Shown one piece after another: positions 1-10,124 of a stretch of 64,000 nucleotides of DNA (the first letter of the stretch is position 1; every line of letters starts with the position of its first letter). The stretch covers positions 3,614,001-3,678,000 of the forward strand of contig NZ_CP133148.1 in the NCBI RefSeq assembly GCF_036488675.1, in the 5' to 3' direction. The DNA is from Sinorhizobium chiapasense. GTDB lineage: Bacteria > Pseudomonadota > Alphaproteobacteria > Rhizobiales > Rhizobiaceae. Both the position numbers and the translations under genes were made by a program. The notes beneath the pieces were generated by a model, which was given only the letters and a program-made list of their open reading frames with translations, was not told the DNA's origin and did no database searches.

Positions 1-665
1 AGGATGGCGGCTGCGTCCGGCTCGTATTCGTAGATCGCCGAAGCATCCGTGGTCTCCACGGAAACATCGCCGGCCGAGGCCGGGATGAGCTGCTGCGCGG
101 TCGGAACCTGCGAAATGACGGACTTGAACTCGGAGTAGAACAGCGTGCAGACATCGAACTCGCCCTTCTCAAAGAGCGCGATGACCTTGTGTCCGATCTG
201 ATCGGCGTTTTCGAAACCGATCTTCTTGACTTCACGCAGGTCGACACGGTCGATGATCAGCGACGCGAATTCACGTCGCAGGATATCGAACCCCTTCTTC
301 CCGACGCAGATGATCTTCACGGTCTTGCCGGCTGCGAGCAGCTTGCGCACATGATCGCGGGCGAAGCGCGCGATCTGCGAGTTGAAGCCACCGCAAAGGC
401 CGCGTTCCGCCGTGCAGACGATCAGGAGATGCGTGTCGTCCCTGCCGGTTCCCGTCATCAGCTGCGGTACGCTTTCGTCCGCGCCGACCGCCTGGGCGAT
501 GTTGGCGAGAACGGCAGCCATGCGCTGCGAGTAAGGCCGGGCGGCCTCGGCCGCCTCCTGCGCGCGCCGAAGCTTCGCCGCGGCGACCATCTTCATCGCC
601 TTGGTGATCTTCTGCGTCGCCTTGACGGAGGCGATCCGGTTTTTCAGATCCTTAAGTGAAGGCAT
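1..665 (-). CDS. atpG: ATP synthase F1 subunit gamma (partial)
   Basis: Encodes the central rotor stalk of F1, coupling proton flow through Fo to catalysis in the alpha/beta hexamer. The reverse strand reads [11 protein letters not shown] at the start, then [12 protein letters not shown], the typical N-terminal helix of gamma subunits, and [11 protein letters not shown], a family hallmark, near residue 85. About 221 codons lie in the window, against roughly 290 for the family, so the C-terminal helix is beyond the left edge. It lies 27 bp downstream of atpA on the same strand, as in the conserved atpHAGDC order. The ATG at 663-665 is chosen because it begins this conserved N-terminus. Confidence 0.97.
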   Translation of the reverse strand, partial: MPSLKDLKNRIASVKATQKITKAMKMVAAAKLRRAQEAAEAARPYSQRMAAVLANIAQAVGADESVPQLMTGTGRDDTHLLIVCTAERGLCGGFNSQIARFARDHVRKLLAAGKTVKIICVGKKGFDILRREFASLIIDRVDLREVKKIGFENADQIGHKVIALFEKGEFDVCTLFYSEFKSVISQVPTAQQLIPASAGDVSVETTDASAIYEYEPDAAAI

Positions 666-692
666 CCGTTGTCCGTCCTAAATGAAACCCGC

Positions 693-2222
693 TCAGGCGA
701 AAGACTTGGCGAAGGTGTCGATTGCAGCCTTCAGCTTGCCCTTGGTGTCGTCGGAAATCGCCTTTTCCGTGCGGATCACTTCCAGCACGTCCTTGCCTTC
801 CGAACGCAGGTAGGAGAGCAGGCCCTGCTCGAACTTGCCGACCTGGTTGACCGGCAGCTTGTCGAGGTAGCCGTTGACGCCTGCGAAGATCACCGCCACC
901 TGCTCTTCCGTCTTCAGCGGCGAGAACTGCGGCTGCTTCAGGAGCTCGGTCAGGCGGGCGCCGCGGTTCAAGAGGCGCTGCGTTGCGGCATCGAGGTCCG
1001 AGCCGAACTGTGCGAACGCCGCCATTTCGCGGTACTGCGCGAGTTCACCCTTGATCGAGCCTGCGACCTGCTTCATCGCCTTGATCTGCGCCGAGGAGCC
1101 GACGCGCGAAACCGACAGGCCGACGTTAACGGCCGGACGGATGCCCTGGTAGAACAGGTCTGTTTCAAGGAAGATCTGGCCGTCGGTGATCGAGATCACG
1201 TTGGTCGGAATGAACGCGGAAACGTCGTTGCCCTGCGTTTCGATGACCGGCAGAGCCGTCAGCGAGCCAGCACCCTTGTCGTCGTTGAGCTTTGCAGCAC
1301 GCTCCAGGAGGCGGGAATGCAGGTAGAAGACGTCGCCCGGATAAGCTTCGCGGCCCGGCGGGCGGCGCAGCAGCAGCGACATCTGACGGTAAGCGACGGC
1401 CTGCTTGGAAAGGTCGTCATAGCCGATCAGCGCGTGCTTGCCGTTGTCGCGGAAGTATTCGCCCATCGCGCAGCCGGCGAACGGAGCGAGATACTGCATC
1501 GGAGCCGGATCGGAGGCGGTCGCAGCAACGATGATCGAGTACTGCAGCGCGCCGCGCTCTTCGAGAACCTTCACGAACTGAGCGACGGTCGAGCGCTTCT
1601 GGCCGATAGCGACGTAGACGCAGTAGAGCTTGTCCTGTTCCGGGCCGTTGTCGTGGATCGGCTTCTGGTTCAGGAAGGTGTCGAGAATGATCGCGGTCTT
1701 GCCGGTCTGGCGGTCGCCGATGACGAGCTCGCGCTGGCCGCGGCCGACCGGGATGAGCGCGTCGATCGCCTTGAGGCCGGTCGACATCGGCTCGTGAACC
1801 GACTTGCGCGGAATGATGCCGGGAGCCTTGACGTCAACGCGGGCGCGCTGCTTGGCGTTGATCGGGCCCTTGCCGTCGATCGGGTTGCCGAGCGCGTCGA
1901 CGACGCGGCCGAGCAGTTCCGGACCAACCGGGACGTCCACGATGGCGCCGGTCCGCTTGACGGTGTCGCCTTCCTTGATGTCACGGTCGGAACCGAAGAT
2001 AACCACACCGACGTTGTCGGCTTCGAGGTTCAGCGCCATGCCGCGAATTCCGCCGGGGAATTCGACCATCTCGCCTGCCTGTACGTTGTCCAGGCCGTAG
2101 ACGCGGGCGATACCGTCACCGACGGAAAGCACCTGGCCGACTTCGGAGACTTCTGCTTCCTGGCCGAAATTTTTGATCTGATCTTTGAGAATTGCGGAAA
2201 TTTCCGCGGCGCGGATATCCAT
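693..2222 (-). CDS. atpA: ATP synthase F1 subunit alpha
   Basis: Regulatory nucleotide-binding subunit of the F1 ATPase hexamer, at the cytoplasmic face of the inner membrane. At 509 aa it has the normal family length. It starts [13 protein letters not shown], carries the Walker A motif GDRQTGKTA near residue 170 and the alpha-subunit signature region around [22 protein letters not shown]. It is transcribed leftward between atpH and atpG. The ATG overlaps the atpH stop by one base (TGATG), implying translational coupling. Confidence 0.99.
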   Translation of the reverse strand: MDIRAAEISAILKDQIKNFGQEAEVSEVGQVLSVGDGIARVYGLDNVQAGEMVEFPGGIRGMALNLEADNVGVVIFGSDRDIKEGDTVKRTGAIVDVPVGPELLGRVVDALGNPIDGKGPINAKQRARVDVKAPGIIPRKSVHEPMSTGLKAIDALIPVGRGQRELVIGDRQTGKTAIILDTFLNQKPIHDNGPEQDKLYCVYVAIGQKRSTVAQFVKVLEERGALQYSIIVAATASDPAPMQYLAPFAGCAMGEYFRDNGKHALIGYDDLSKQAVAYRQMSLLLRRPPGREAYPGDVFYLHSRLLERAAKLNDDKGAGSLTALPVIETQGNDVSAFIPTNVISITDGQIFLETDLFYQGIRPAVNVGLSVSRVGSSAQIKAMKQVAGSIKGELAQYREMAAFAQFGSDLDAATQRLLNRGARLTELLKQPQFSPLKTEEQVAVIFAGVNGYLDKLPVNQVGKFEQGLLSYLRSEGKDVLEVIRTEKAISDDTKGKLKAAIDTFAKSFA

Positions 2223-2788
2223 CAGCCGACCTCTTTCAGTGCAAGCTTAAGGGTAGAGAGTTTGGTGCGAAGGGAGGTGTCAATCTGGCGGGACCCGACC
2301 TTGACGATCAGACCTCCAAGAATAGACGAGTCGACGGTGACGTTGATCGCCACGTCTTTGCCGGTGACGCCCTTGAGCGTCGCCTTCAATTCAGTTTCCT
2401 GCGCTTGAGTGAGCGCATGGGCCGACGTGACGTCGGCGGAAATTTCGCCGCGATGGCGCGCGGCAATCAGGCGAAACGCCTTGATGATGCCCGGCAGCGC
2501 AAAGAGACGGCGGTTACGAGCAACGACCTTGAGGAAGTTGCCGACCAGCCCGGAGATGCCAGCCTTTTCGGCGACCGCGGAAATGGCCTTGAACTGGTCG
2601 TCGGCAGAAAAGACGGGGCTTACGATCAGTCGCTTCAGATCATCGCTTCCGTCGATCAGCGCCTGGACGCGATTAAGATCGGCACCGACCGCCTCGAGCG
2701 AACCAGCATCGAGAGCGAGCTCGAAGAGCGAGGACGCATATCTTTCTGCAACACCGGAAATAAGCTGGGATGTGTCTGCCACGGGCAC
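2222..2788 (-). CDS. atpH: ATP synthase F1 subunit delta (OSCP)
   Basis: Delta subunit, the peripheral-stalk link between the alpha/beta head and the Fo b subunits. The 188 aa product matches the family length. It has the conserved N-terminal motif [13 protein letters not shown] and a C-terminal section with [21 protein letters not shown], typical of delta/OSCP. The start is GTG at 2786-2788, preceded by AGAGAGAAG as a likely ribosome binding site. It is the first gene of the leftward atp operon here. An imperfect hairpin at 2816-2838 (arms GTCAGC/GCTGAC) lies in the presumed leader; its role is unknown. Confidence 0.97.
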   Translation of the reverse strand: MPVADTSQLISGVAERYASSLFELALDAGSLEAVGADLNRVQALIDGSDDLKRLIVSPVFSADDQFKAISAVAEKAGISGLVGNFLKVVARNRRLFALPGIIKAFRLIAARHRGEISADVTSAHALTQAQETELKATLKGVTGKDVAINVTVDSSILGGLIVKVGSRQIDTSLRTKLSTLKLALKEVG

Positions 2789-3037
2789 AAGCTTCTCTCT
2801 AAATCATCCAAGAACGTCAGCTGCGGCGAACCGCTGACTTAACATCTTGAATTTGCTGCAATAACTCGCAGGATATCGAGGCCGCTCGACCCACTTCCCC
2901 CGCAATTCGCGGTTCGTCTAGCATAGGATGTTTGGACTCGCAACACGCCAACGGCAGGAATGCGGCATAAGTCGACCCACATCGGTCGAATTTTGCCGTT
3001 AATCCGGAACGGAGCGTCGAAATCGTGTCGATCGTCG

Positions 3038-3424
3038 TCAGATCAGCCCGAAAACGTAAGCAAGCGGCAGGATCGCAAGCGCCGCCTGAACGGCAAGGGC
3101 GATCCAGTTGAAGAGCGTCGCGCCATTGTCGCTCATCATCGACAGGATGCGGCCGAAGGCGGCGAGTGCAAAGGCTGCACCGACGGCAAGATAGACCATC
3201 GGCTGGCCGAGCAGGATGGCGCCGAGCCCGAGACCGACATGCATGCCGCCCATGGTGGAGCGGACCTCCGCAAGCCCGCCGCGGCGCCCCTCGGCAACGC
3301 CGATGCCGGCGGCACGAAAGGCAAGGCGGGGTGCAAAGAGCATGACAAGGCCGATAAGTGTCGCGGCCGCCGCCGCGCAAAATGCCAGAAACTCCCCGGT
3401 TTCCGTCGGAATGTAGAACTCCAT
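3038..3424 (-). CDS. small integral membrane protein, DUF4345-like
   Basis: Predicted 128-aa inner-membrane protein starting MEFYIPTETGEF. I see about four hydrophobic segments: residues 14-32 (AAAATLIGLVMLFAPRL), a glycine-rich one after TMGGMHVGLGLG, one around YLAVGAAFALAAFG, and a C-terminal one ending LAYVFGLI. The size and the R-x-T-M-G-G-x-H-x-G-LG block resemble the DUF4345 family, which has no known function. A longer reading frame exists upstream, but its N-terminal part is Arg/Ser-rich and unlike a protein, so I use the ATG at 3424. It lies alone between atpH and priA on the same strand. Confidence 0.7.
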   Translation of the reverse strand: MEFYIPTETGEFLAFCAAAAATLIGLVMLFAPRLAFRAAGIGVAEGRRGGLAEVRSTMGGMHVGLGLGAILLGQPMVYLAVGAAFALAAFGRILSMMSDNGATLFNWIALAVQAALAILPLAYVFGLI

Positions 3425-3554
3425 GCCGTCCCCGCTGATAGTATCATCCTCGTGGTGTCGCGCCCCGCGTGATTCCTCGCAGACGCGGCACCGCGAGAGG
3501 TCTAGCGCATGTCGGCGCCGATGTGAATCCGCTCCGTCGCGTTCACGCGATCGA

Positions 3555-5759
3555 TCACAGAAAGCTCTGCGGATCGATGTCGAGCTGCACGCTGATCGAT
3601 CCTTTCTCCTTGGGCCCGCCGGCAATCATCGCCTTGACGAAGGCCTGCATGTCGCTGTTGCGCCGTCCGTGGACAAGCAGGCGGAAACGGTGCCGTCCGC
3701 GGATGAGCGCGAGCGGCGCCTCGGCCGGACCGAGGATAGAGATGCCGTCGACGCGCGGGGCCGCCATGCGCAGGCCGCGCGCATGGCTTTCGGCGTCGTT
3801 GCGCGTATCGGCCGAAACGATGATCGAGGCGAGCCGGCCGAAGGGCGGCAGCGCGGCGCGTTCCCGTTCATTGATCTCGCGCTCATAGAAGGCGTCCGAA
3901 TCGCCCGAGACGATCGCCTGCATCACCGGGTGCTGCGGCTGATAGGTCTGCAGCAGCCCAAGGCTCTTCAGGCCCGTCCGTCCGGCGCGACCCGTCACCT
4001 GCGAGAGCAGTTGGAACGTCCGCTCCGCCGCGCGCGGATCGCCGTTGGCGAGGCCGAGATCGGCGTCGACGATGCCGACCAACGTCATCAGCGGAAAATT
4101 GTGTCCCTTGGCGACGAGCTGGGTGCCGATGACGATGTCCGCCTCGCCACGCGCGATCGCTTCCAGTTCCAGCCTCAGTCGCTTGACACCCATCAGGTCG
4201 GAGGAGAGCACGATCGTGCGGGCCTCGGGAAAATGCCGGTCGACCTCCTCGGCAATGCGCTCGACCCCGGGTCCGCAGGCGACCAGGTGATCGAGCGTGC
4301 CGCATTCGGGGCAGGCTTCCGGTGTGCGCTCCGAATAGCCACAATGATGGCACTGGATCTGGCCGCGAAAGCGGTGTTCGACGAGCCAGCTTGAGCAGTC
4401 CGGGCACTGGAAGCGATGGCCGCAGACGCGGCAGAGCGTCAGCGGCGCATAGCCGCGCCGGTTCAAAAACAGCAGCGCCTGTTCGCCACGGCCGATCGCC
4501 TTGCCGATCTGGTTGAGGAGCACCGGCGAGAGAAAGCCGCCGCGTTCGGGCGGATGGCGGCGCATGTCGACGACGCCAAGATGCGGCAGCGCCGCATCTC
4601 CGAATCGCGTCGGCAGGTGGATCGGCCTGTAGCGGCCCACTTCCCCGTTGACCCGGCTTTCGACGGACGGCGTCGCCGACACCAAGACGACCGGAAAGCC
4701 GCTGATCCGCCCCCGCACGACCGCCATGTCGCGGGCGTTGTAGAAGACGCGATCCTCCTGCTTGTAGGCGGGGTCGTGCTCCTCGTCGACGATGATCAGG
4801 CCGAGATCCTCGAAGGGCAGGAACAGGGCGGAACGGGCGCCGGCGACGACGCGAACCGTCCCTGTCGTCACCTGTCGCCATACCTTCTCGCGCGTTCGCG
4901 GCGCGAGATCGGAATGCCATTCGGCGGGCTTCGAACCGAAGCGGTCCTGGAAACGTTCGAGGAAGCTCGCGGTCAGCGCGATTTCCGGCAAAAGGATCAG
5001 CACCTGCTTGCCGGCCCGCAACGTCGCGGCGATCGCCTCGAAATAGACCTCGGTCTTGCCGGAACCGGTAATGCCGTCGATCAGCGAAACGGAGAATCTT
5101 CCCTCTTCCACTGCCGCCAGCAGATCGGCTGCGGCATCCTTCTGCGCGCCCTCCAGTCGGGGAGCGGTGAAATCCGGATCGGGCGGAGCGACAACGGGCG
5201 GCGGCGGCATGAAAACGGCTTCGAATGCGCCCTGCGCGGTAAGGCCGTCGACGACGCTCGAAGAAACGCCCGCCGCGTGCGCAAGCCCGGACCGCGTCCA
5301 GGAAAAGCCGTCGCTTGCCGCCGCGATGACCCTTTCGCGCGCTGAAGTCATGCGCTCCGGCCGCTGGTCCGTCAGGCGCAGCGCTTCCACCATCGGCTCG
5401 GGATCGAAGGCCGTCGGCGCACGCAATGCCATGCGTGCGACGAGCCCGGGCGGCGTCACCGTATATGCCGCCACCCAATCGAGAAAGGCGCGCATCTCGC
5501 TCGTCAACGGCGGGCAGTCAAAAACCTTCTCGATCGGCTTCAGTTTCTTCGGATCGACCGTACCATCATCGGCGCCGTCCCAGACCACGCCCACGACCAG
5601 GCGCGGGCCCAGCGGCACCTGCACGATCGATCCCGGCTCGACCGCCATGCCATCCGGCACCACATAGGAATAGGCCCTCGGCGCCGGCATCGGCACCAGG
5701 ACGGGCACAATGCGGCGGTCAGATACGGCCCCGAATAAATCGGTTGAATCAAGAGTCAT
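3555..5759 (-). CDS. priA: primosomal replication restart helicase PriA
   Basis: 3'-to-5' superfamily 2 helicase that reloads the replisome at stalled forks. The 734 aa length is typical. Visible parts are an N-terminal DNA-binding region, Walker A GSGKTEVYFE near residue 235, the DEEHD Walker B box, the SATPS motif III, and a zinc-binding block with repeated CxxC pairs (CRVCGHRFQCPDC, CHHCGYS, CPECG) near 450-490. A helicase C-terminal part with GTQLVAKGHNFP follows. The start ATG is at 5757-5759. It is transcribed leftward and divergent from the transaldolase gene. Confidence 0.98.
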   Translation of the reverse strand: MTLDSTDLFGAVSDRRIVPVLVPMPAPRAYSYVVPDGMAVEPGSIVQVPLGPRLVVGVVWDGADDGTVDPKKLKPIEKVFDCPPLTSEMRAFLDWVAAYTVTPPGLVARMALRAPTAFDPEPMVEALRLTDQRPERMTSARERVIAAASDGFSWTRSGLAHAAGVSSSVVDGLTAQGAFEAVFMPPPPVVAPPDPDFTAPRLEGAQKDAAADLLAAVEEGRFSVSLIDGITGSGKTEVYFEAIAATLRAGKQVLILLPEIALTASFLERFQDRFGSKPAEWHSDLAPRTREKVWRQVTTGTVRVVAGARSALFLPFEDLGLIIVDEEHDPAYKQEDRVFYNARDMAVVRGRISGFPVVLVSATPSVESRVNGEVGRYRPIHLPTRFGDAALPHLGVVDMRRHPPERGGFLSPVLLNQIGKAIGRGEQALLFLNRRGYAPLTLCRVCGHRFQCPDCSSWLVEHRFRGQIQCHHCGYSERTPEACPECGTLDHLVACGPGVERIAEEVDRHFPEARTIVLSSDLMGVKRLRLELEAIARGEADIVIGTQLVAKGHNFPLMTLVGIVDADLGLANGDPRAAERTFQLLSQVTGRAGRTGLKSLGLLQTYQPQHPVMQAIVSGDSDAFYEREINERERAALPPFGRLASIIVSADTRNDAESHARGLRMAAPRVDGISILGPAEAPLALIRGRHRFRLLVHGRRNSDMQAFVKAMIAGGPKEKGSISVQLDIDPQSFL

Positions 5760-5938
5760 TTTGCCGTGACCTTGCCACCGCTTTCAGTTAAAGAAAACTG
5801 CGCAGCGAACCGCTGCCTTGCAGAAAGCAGGGTTTGTCACGGTTCCACCAGAGTTTCAACGCGCGGTTTCTGCCCGCGGGTTTTCCGCCCGGCAGATATG
5901 CGCCCGAATGGCAATCATGCCCCAAGGGAGACACCTCC

Positions 5939-6592
5939 ATGAAATTTTTCGTTGATACCGCCGACGTGAAGGAAATCCGGGAACTGAACGACCTCGGCCT
6001 GCTCGACGGCGTCACCACCAACCCCTCGCTCATCCTGAAGTCGGGCCGCGACATCGTCGAAGTCACGAAGGAAATCTGCTCGATCGTCGACGGACCGGTA
6101 TCTGCGGAAGTGACAGCAACCGAGTACAGCGAGATGATGAAGGAGGCGGCCGCCCTTTCGAAGATCGCCGACAACATCTGCATCAAGGTGCCGCTGACGC
6201 TTGACGGCCTCAAGGCCTGCAAGGCGTTGACCTCGGACGGTCACCAGACGAACGTGACGCTTTGCTTCTCGGCCAACCAGGCGCTGCTGGCCGCCAAGGC
6301 CGGCGCGACCTTTGTCTCGCCCTTCATCGGCCGCCTCGACGACATCGCCTTCGACGGCATGGATCTCATCCGTGAAATCCGCCACATCTTCGACAACTAT
6401 GGCTACGAGACGGAAATCCTTGCCGCCTCGGTGCGCACGGTCAACCACGTCAAGGAAGCCGCCCTCATCGGCGCCGACGTCGTCACCGCGCCGCCGGCAA
6501 CGCTGAAGGCGCTCGTCAAGCACCCGCTGACGGACAAGGGCCTGGAAATGTTCCTGGCCGACTGGGCAAAGACCGGCCAGAAGATCGGCTGA
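5939..6592 (+). CDS. tal: short transaldolase (fructose-6-phosphate aldolase-like)
   Basis: Class I aldolase-fold enzyme of the small (about 215-220 aa) transaldolase subfamily, transferring a dihydroxyacetone unit in the non-oxidative pentose phosphate pathway. The protein starts [13 protein letters not shown], has the family motif [10 protein letters not shown] near residue 26, the Schiff-base lysine region ICIKVPLT near residue 85, and [11 protein letters not shown]. The start at 5939 is preceded by AAGGGAGACACCTCC. A longer frame begins upstream at 5834 but adds unrelated sequence. Whether it acts mainly as transaldolase or as F6P aldolase cannot be read from sequence. Confidence 0.96.
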   Translation: MKFFVDTADVKEIRELNDLGLLDGVTTNPSLILKSGRDIVEVTKEICSIVDGPVSAEVTATEYSEMMKEAAALSKIADNICIKVPLTLDGLKACKALTSDGHQTNVTLCFSANQALLAAKAGATFVSPFIGRLDDIAFDGMDLIREIRHIFDNYGYETEILAASVRTVNHVKEAALIGADVVTAPPATLKALVKHPLTDKGLEMFLADWAKTGQKIG

Positions 6593-6675
6593 TCGTTTCG
6601 GGCTTTTCGCAGCAAATTCCGGGGCCTCGCAGCGATGCGGGCCTCGCCCCTCATCACCGTCACGTCGGGATGATG

Positions 6676-6789
6676 GCCCCCTCACCCTGGCCCTCTCCCC
6701 GCAGGCGGGGCGAGGGGACTGGGAAGGCGCCGCGAGCCCCCTTCGCCCCGCCGGCGGGGAGAAGGTGGCCGACAGGCCGGATGAGGGGC
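6676..6789. repeat. RIME-type intergenic mosaic element, copy 1
   Basis: Two successive GC-rich palindromes: a first one built on CCTCTCCCCGC / GCGGGGCGAGGGG and a second on CTTCGCCCCGCCGG / GGCGGGGAGAAGG, ending GGATGAGGGGC. The same layout recurs at 43606-43716 and, split, at 47459-47661. Size (about 110 bp) and two-palindrome structure match what I know as RIME (Rhizobium-specific intergenic mosaic element). It lies between the convergent tal and acyltransferase genes. Confidence 0.85.
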
Positions 6790-6801
6790 AACGGCAAAAG
6801 C

Positions 6802-7716
6802 TCACTCCGCCTTAGCGGACGACACGAACACGGCATCGCTGTCGGCCGCGAGTTCGAAAACCGTATGTCTTTCCAGCGCACGCGTGACGTCCGCCGGATC
6901 GCCGTCGAGCGCTTCGGGCGCGATCAGATTGCCGACGCGAAAATCGAAAAGGTCGCCCTTCTTGTTCAGAAGTTCATGGAACACCGTCATGTCGCGCAGT
7001 TCCGTCGACCATTTGGCGAACCAGTAGAAGAGACCGGAATTGCGTGCGCTCATGTGCACCGGCAGGATCGGCAGGCCGTATTTGCGCGCGAAGCCGACGG
7101 CAGAGCTCTTCCATGGACGTTCATTGAGCCGTCCATCGGCCCAGTAGGCGATGCGGCCCGAAGGGAAAAGCACAGTTGCCTTGCCCTCTTCGATGGCTCG
7201 ATTGGTGACCTGCAGCGTTTCGCGAGCCTTGAGCTTGCTTTTGTATTCTTCGCGCCACTCGACCGGAATGACCATCTCGACGAATCGCGGATTGACCCTG
7301 ATCGCGTCGCGATTGGCGAAAAACATCATGTCCGGTCGGCGGGACTTCAAAAGATCGAAAACCGCTATGCCATCGGCAATGCCGGTCGGATGATTGCTGA
7401 CAAGGAGAAAGCCGCCCTTTGCCGGTATGCGCTCTGCCCTGTCGACGCGAATGTCGAGCGAAAGCAGGTGGCTCAGGTGCTCGAACGCCTGAAAACCCGG
7501 CACGTTAGCGACCGCATCGGCGAACTCGATCGCCTTGCGATAGTTGAGCAGGGTATAGAGAAAGGGCCGCATGGCCGGCCACAATGGGTGGCGAACGATC
7601 TTCTGGCCGCGTTCCGCGATCAGGGTATCGACGATATGGCCGGGCTGTCCCTGAGAAACCAGAGCAATGGCCTCAGCAAATTGCGCGAATCCGCCCCCCA
7701 TGTCCCGTCTCGCCAT
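6802..7716 (-). CDS. lysophospholipid acyltransferase family protein (PlsC-like)
   Basis: Predicted membrane-associated acyltransferase of the glycerolipid/PlsC superfamily. It contains the catalytic block SNHPTGIADG (an NHxxxxxD variant of HxxxxD), then FPSGRIAYW, equivalent to the FPEGTRS substrate-binding motif, and LPILPVHMSARNS. The length is 304 aa from ATG 7716 (MARRDMGG). A TTG 39 bp further upstream would add 13 unconvincing residues. The acyl donor and acceptor cannot be assigned; ornithine-lipid, phospholipid and hemolysin-like acyltransferases all belong here. It is divergent from xerC, with 152 bp between starts. Confidence 0.85.
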   Translation of the reverse strand: MARRDMGGGFAQFAEAIALVSQGQPGHIVDTLIAERGQKIVRHPLWPAMRPFLYTLLNYRKAIEFADAVANVPGFQAFEHLSHLLSLDIRVDRAERIPAKGGFLLVSNHPTGIADGIAVFDLLKSRRPDMMFFANRDAIRVNPRFVEMVIPVEWREEYKSKLKARETLQVTNRAIEEGKATVLFPSGRIAYWADGRLNERPWKSSAVGFARKYGLPILPVHMSARNSGLFYWFAKWSTELRDMTVFHELLNKKGDLFDFRVGNLIAPEALDGDPADVTRALERHTVFELAADSDAVFVSSAKAE

Positions 7717-7868
7717 AGTCCCATCCGCGTTTGCTGACCGACCATCGCAGTTCAATATGATCGAACAATGACAAATTCCAAGAGCGCCACAGCAAAAAGA
7801 AGTGCGTTAGCAAAAACATAAGACGCCCGGCCACATTGTGTACGGCACACGGAATCGCCGGAGCGACG

Positions 7869-8804
7869 ATGAACGAGCTTCTTGTAATTGGTCACCCCGA
7901 AGTCATGGCGGAACGGCAGCGCTGGCTGGCGAGCCTCACCCAGGAACGGCGTCTGTCCGCAAAGACGGTCGAGGCCTATGAGCGCGATACGCGGCAATTC
8001 CTGACCTTCCTGACCGGCCATCTCGCGGGGCCGCCGCGCCTGGCGGATATCCGCACGCTGCGGCCGGCGGATCTGCGCGGTTTCCTGGCACAGCGGCGCA
8101 AACACGGCGCGGGCGCACGTACGCTCGGACGCGGGCTCGCGGGCCTCCGCTCCTTCCTGCGCTACCTGGAAAGAAATGGCCTTGCCAACGCCGCGGGTGC
8201 CCAGGCCGTGCGCTCGCCGAAACAGCCGAAGTCCCTGCCGAAATCGTTGACGGACCGCGAAGCGCTGAAGGTTGTCACGTCGGACGCACAGCTTGCGGAA
8301 GAGCCGTGGATCGCCGCCCGAAACGCCGCGGTGCTGACGCTTCTCTACGGCTGCGGCCTGCGCATATCGGAGGCGCTCGCGCTGACGCCCAACGATTTTG
8401 CCGGCGCCAGCTCGTCATTGCGCGTCAACGGCAAAGGCAGCAAGACACGATTGGTCCCGCTTATTGCCGCCGCGACCGATGCCGTGGCCACCTACATCCG
8501 GATTTGCCCCTACTCTCTCGCCGCCAGCGCACCGCTGTTTCGCGGCGCCCGCGGCGCGACGCTGCAGCCGGCCATCATCCAGCGCGAGATGCAGAAACTG
8601 CGCGCCGCCCTCGGCCTTCCCGATTCGGCAACACCGCACGCCTTACGTCACTCCTTCGCCACGCATCTTCTCGCCGGCGGTGGCGACCTGCGCACCATCC
8701 AGGAACTGCTCGGCCATGCCAGCCTTTCGACAACGCAGGTCTACACAGGCGTCGATTCGGCTCGTCTGCTGGAAATCTACGATCGCGCTCATCCCCGCGC
8801 CTGA
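7869..8804 (+). CDS. xerC: tyrosine recombinase XerC
   Basis: Site-specific recombinase that resolves chromosome dimers at dif with XerD. The protein is 311 aa from the ATG at 7869 (MNELLVIGHPEVM). It has an N-terminal SAM-like core-binding domain (about residues 15-105) and a C-terminal catalytic domain with Arg in GCGLRISEAL, Lys in NGKGSKTR, H257 and R260 in HALRHSFATH, H283 in LLGHASLS, and the nucleophile Y292 in TTQVYT. All catalytic positions are present. A frame opening at 7836 adds 11 residues with no support. Confidence 0.95.
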   Translation: MNELLVIGHPEVMAERQRWLASLTQERRLSAKTVEAYERDTRQFLTFLTGHLAGPPRLADIRTLRPADLRGFLAQRRKHGAGARTLGRGLAGLRSFLRYLERNGLANAAGAQAVRSPKQPKSLPKSLTDREALKVVTSDAQLAEEPWIAARNAAVLTLLYGCGLRISEALALTPNDFAGASSSLRVNGKGSKTRLVPLIAAATDAVATYIRICPYSLAASAPLFRGARGATLQPAIIQREMQKLRAALGLPDSATPHALRHSFATHLLAGGGDLRTIQELLGHASLSTTQVYTGVDSARLLEIYDRAHPRA

Positions 8805-8913
8805 AATTCGGCCCGCGCCTGAAATTCGGCCAAGTACCGGATTAACCAAACCCGTTAAGGAACCCGTGACCATCGCCGCGTAGGGTTCGAGAGAGCAATG
8901 TGCGGCGGTCTTC

Positions 8914-8942
8914 CGTCCGGAATTGCGTCATTTCAAGTAGAG
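8914..8942. repeat. partial short palindromic repeat (M2 family)
   Basis: Contains TTCCGTCCGGAATTGCGTCA, which recurs in the fuller copies at 10054-10117, 30036-30097 and 42021-42086, and in reverse at 16232-16298. Only the right half is present here, just ahead of the TraB-family start. I call this family M2 for convenience; no published name is implied. Confidence 0.6.
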
Positions 8943-8962
8943 TTGTGCAGAATCGGTGCCCG

Positions 8963-10048
8963 ATGACGACGTTTCCGATTTCAAGACCCGTTCGCAATCT
9001 CGCCGACAGGCTTGCGGACAGCGCCCTGTGGCTGATCGCGTCCCTGCATCTTCTGGTGCTCGCGAGCCTCATAGCCATAGTTCTTTGCATTTCGGATGCT
9101 CGCGCTGCCGAAGAGTCCGCCTGCGGCGGCAGCAACATCCTGGCGGGACTGGAACAGTCGGACCCGACGCGCCTCGCCGCGCTGCGCCAGGAGGCCGACG
9201 CGGTACCGAACGGAAAGGGCCTCCTCTGGAAAATCGAAGCCCAAGGATCGGCTCCCTCCTGGCTGCTCGGCACCATGCACGTCACCGACCCGCGCGTCCT
9301 GGCGATGCCGGAAGGTGCGGTCGACGCCTTTGCCAAGGCGGCGATCGTCATCGTCGAATCGGACGAGATTGTCGACGACAAGAAGGCGGCGGCCGCGATC
9401 ATGATGCGCCCGGACCTCACCATGTTCGCCGGCGACAAGACGATCAACGACTTTCTGAGGCCAGAGGATCGGGTGCGCCTGGAAAGCGGCCTCAAGGAAC
9501 GGGGCATTCCCCTGCCGCTCGTCGCCAAGATGAAACCGTGGATGATTGCAAGTTTCGTCGCGCTTCCGGCCTGCGAGATGTCGCGCAAGGCTGCCGGCGC
9601 GTCCTTCCTCGACAAGAAGCTGGCGGAGGACGCCGTCAGGGAGGGGAAGACGCTGAAGGGCCTGGAGACCCTGGTCGAGCAGCTTTCGGCGATGGACTCG
9701 CTGCCCGTCGAGCTCCACCTGCAGGCGCTGATCGAGACGCTGGCGCTCGGCAAGACCATCGACGATGTCATGGCGACGACAACCGATCTCTACCTTTCCG
9801 GCGACACCGGAATGATCATGCCGATGATGAAATCCGTTTCCTCTGAGACTGCGGCAAAGGACTTCGGTTTTGCCGATTTCGAGCAGCGCATCATCATCGA
9901 CCGCAACAAGATCATGGCGACGCGCGCCGAACCGATCCTGAAGGGCGGCAACGCCTTCATGGCCGTTGGCGCGCTGCACCTCTCCGGCGCGGAGGGTCTG
10001 GTCGAACTCCTGCGCCAACGCGGCTTCACCGTCACGCCGGCAAACTGA
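8963..10048 (+). CDS. TraB/GumN family protein, exported
   Basis: A 361-aa protein with an N-terminal hydrophobic segment (about residues 22-42, LWLIASLHLLVLASLIAIVLC) ending in DARAAE, read as a signal peptide or anchor. The mature part has the two GxxH-type motifs of the TraB/PrgY/GumN family: LLGTMHVTDPRV near residue 110 and AVGALHLSGAEG near the C-terminus. Family members are proposed metalloprotease-like proteins, but the substrate and activity of this one are unknown. The ATG at 8963 is preferred over an upstream in-frame start inside a repeat. It follows xerC on the same strand. Confidence 0.85.
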   Translation: MTTFPISRPVRNLADRLADSALWLIASLHLLVLASLIAIVLCISDARAAEESACGGSNILAGLEQSDPTRLAALRQEADAVPNGKGLLWKIEAQGSAPSWLLGTMHVTDPRVLAMPEGAVDAFAKAAIVIVESDEIVDDKKAAAAIMMRPDLTMFAGDKTINDFLRPEDRVRLESGLKERGIPLPLVAKMKPWMIASFVALPACEMSRKAAGASFLDKKLAEDAVREGKTLKGLETLVEQLSAMDSLPVELHLQALIETLALGKTIDDVMATTTDLYLSGDTGMIMPMMKSVSSETAAKDFGFADFEQRIIIDRNKIMATRAEPILKGGNAFMAVGALHLSGAEGLVELLRQRGFTVTPAN

Positions 10049-10053
10049 CACTC

Positions 10054-10117
10054 GAGCAATTCCAGGAAAAGTGTGTAACGATTTTCCGTCCGGAATTGCG
10101 TAATTTCAAAGAGTTAG
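10054..10117. repeat. short palindromic repeat (M2 family), full copy
   Basis: Inverted arms CAATTCCAGGAAAA and TTTTCCGTCCGGAATTG flank GTGTGTAACGA, followed by CGTAATTTCAAAGAG. It sits between the convergent TraB-family and DUF2867 genes, 5 bp after one stop and 7 bp after the other, a position suitable for a bidirectional transcription end. Confidence 0.8.
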
Positions 10118-10124
10118 ATCGCCC

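Noticed and set aside
669..2408. 579-aa forward reading frame over atpA/atpH
   Set aside because: Antisense shadow of strongly conserved atpA; GC-rich codon use creates long open frames on the other strand.
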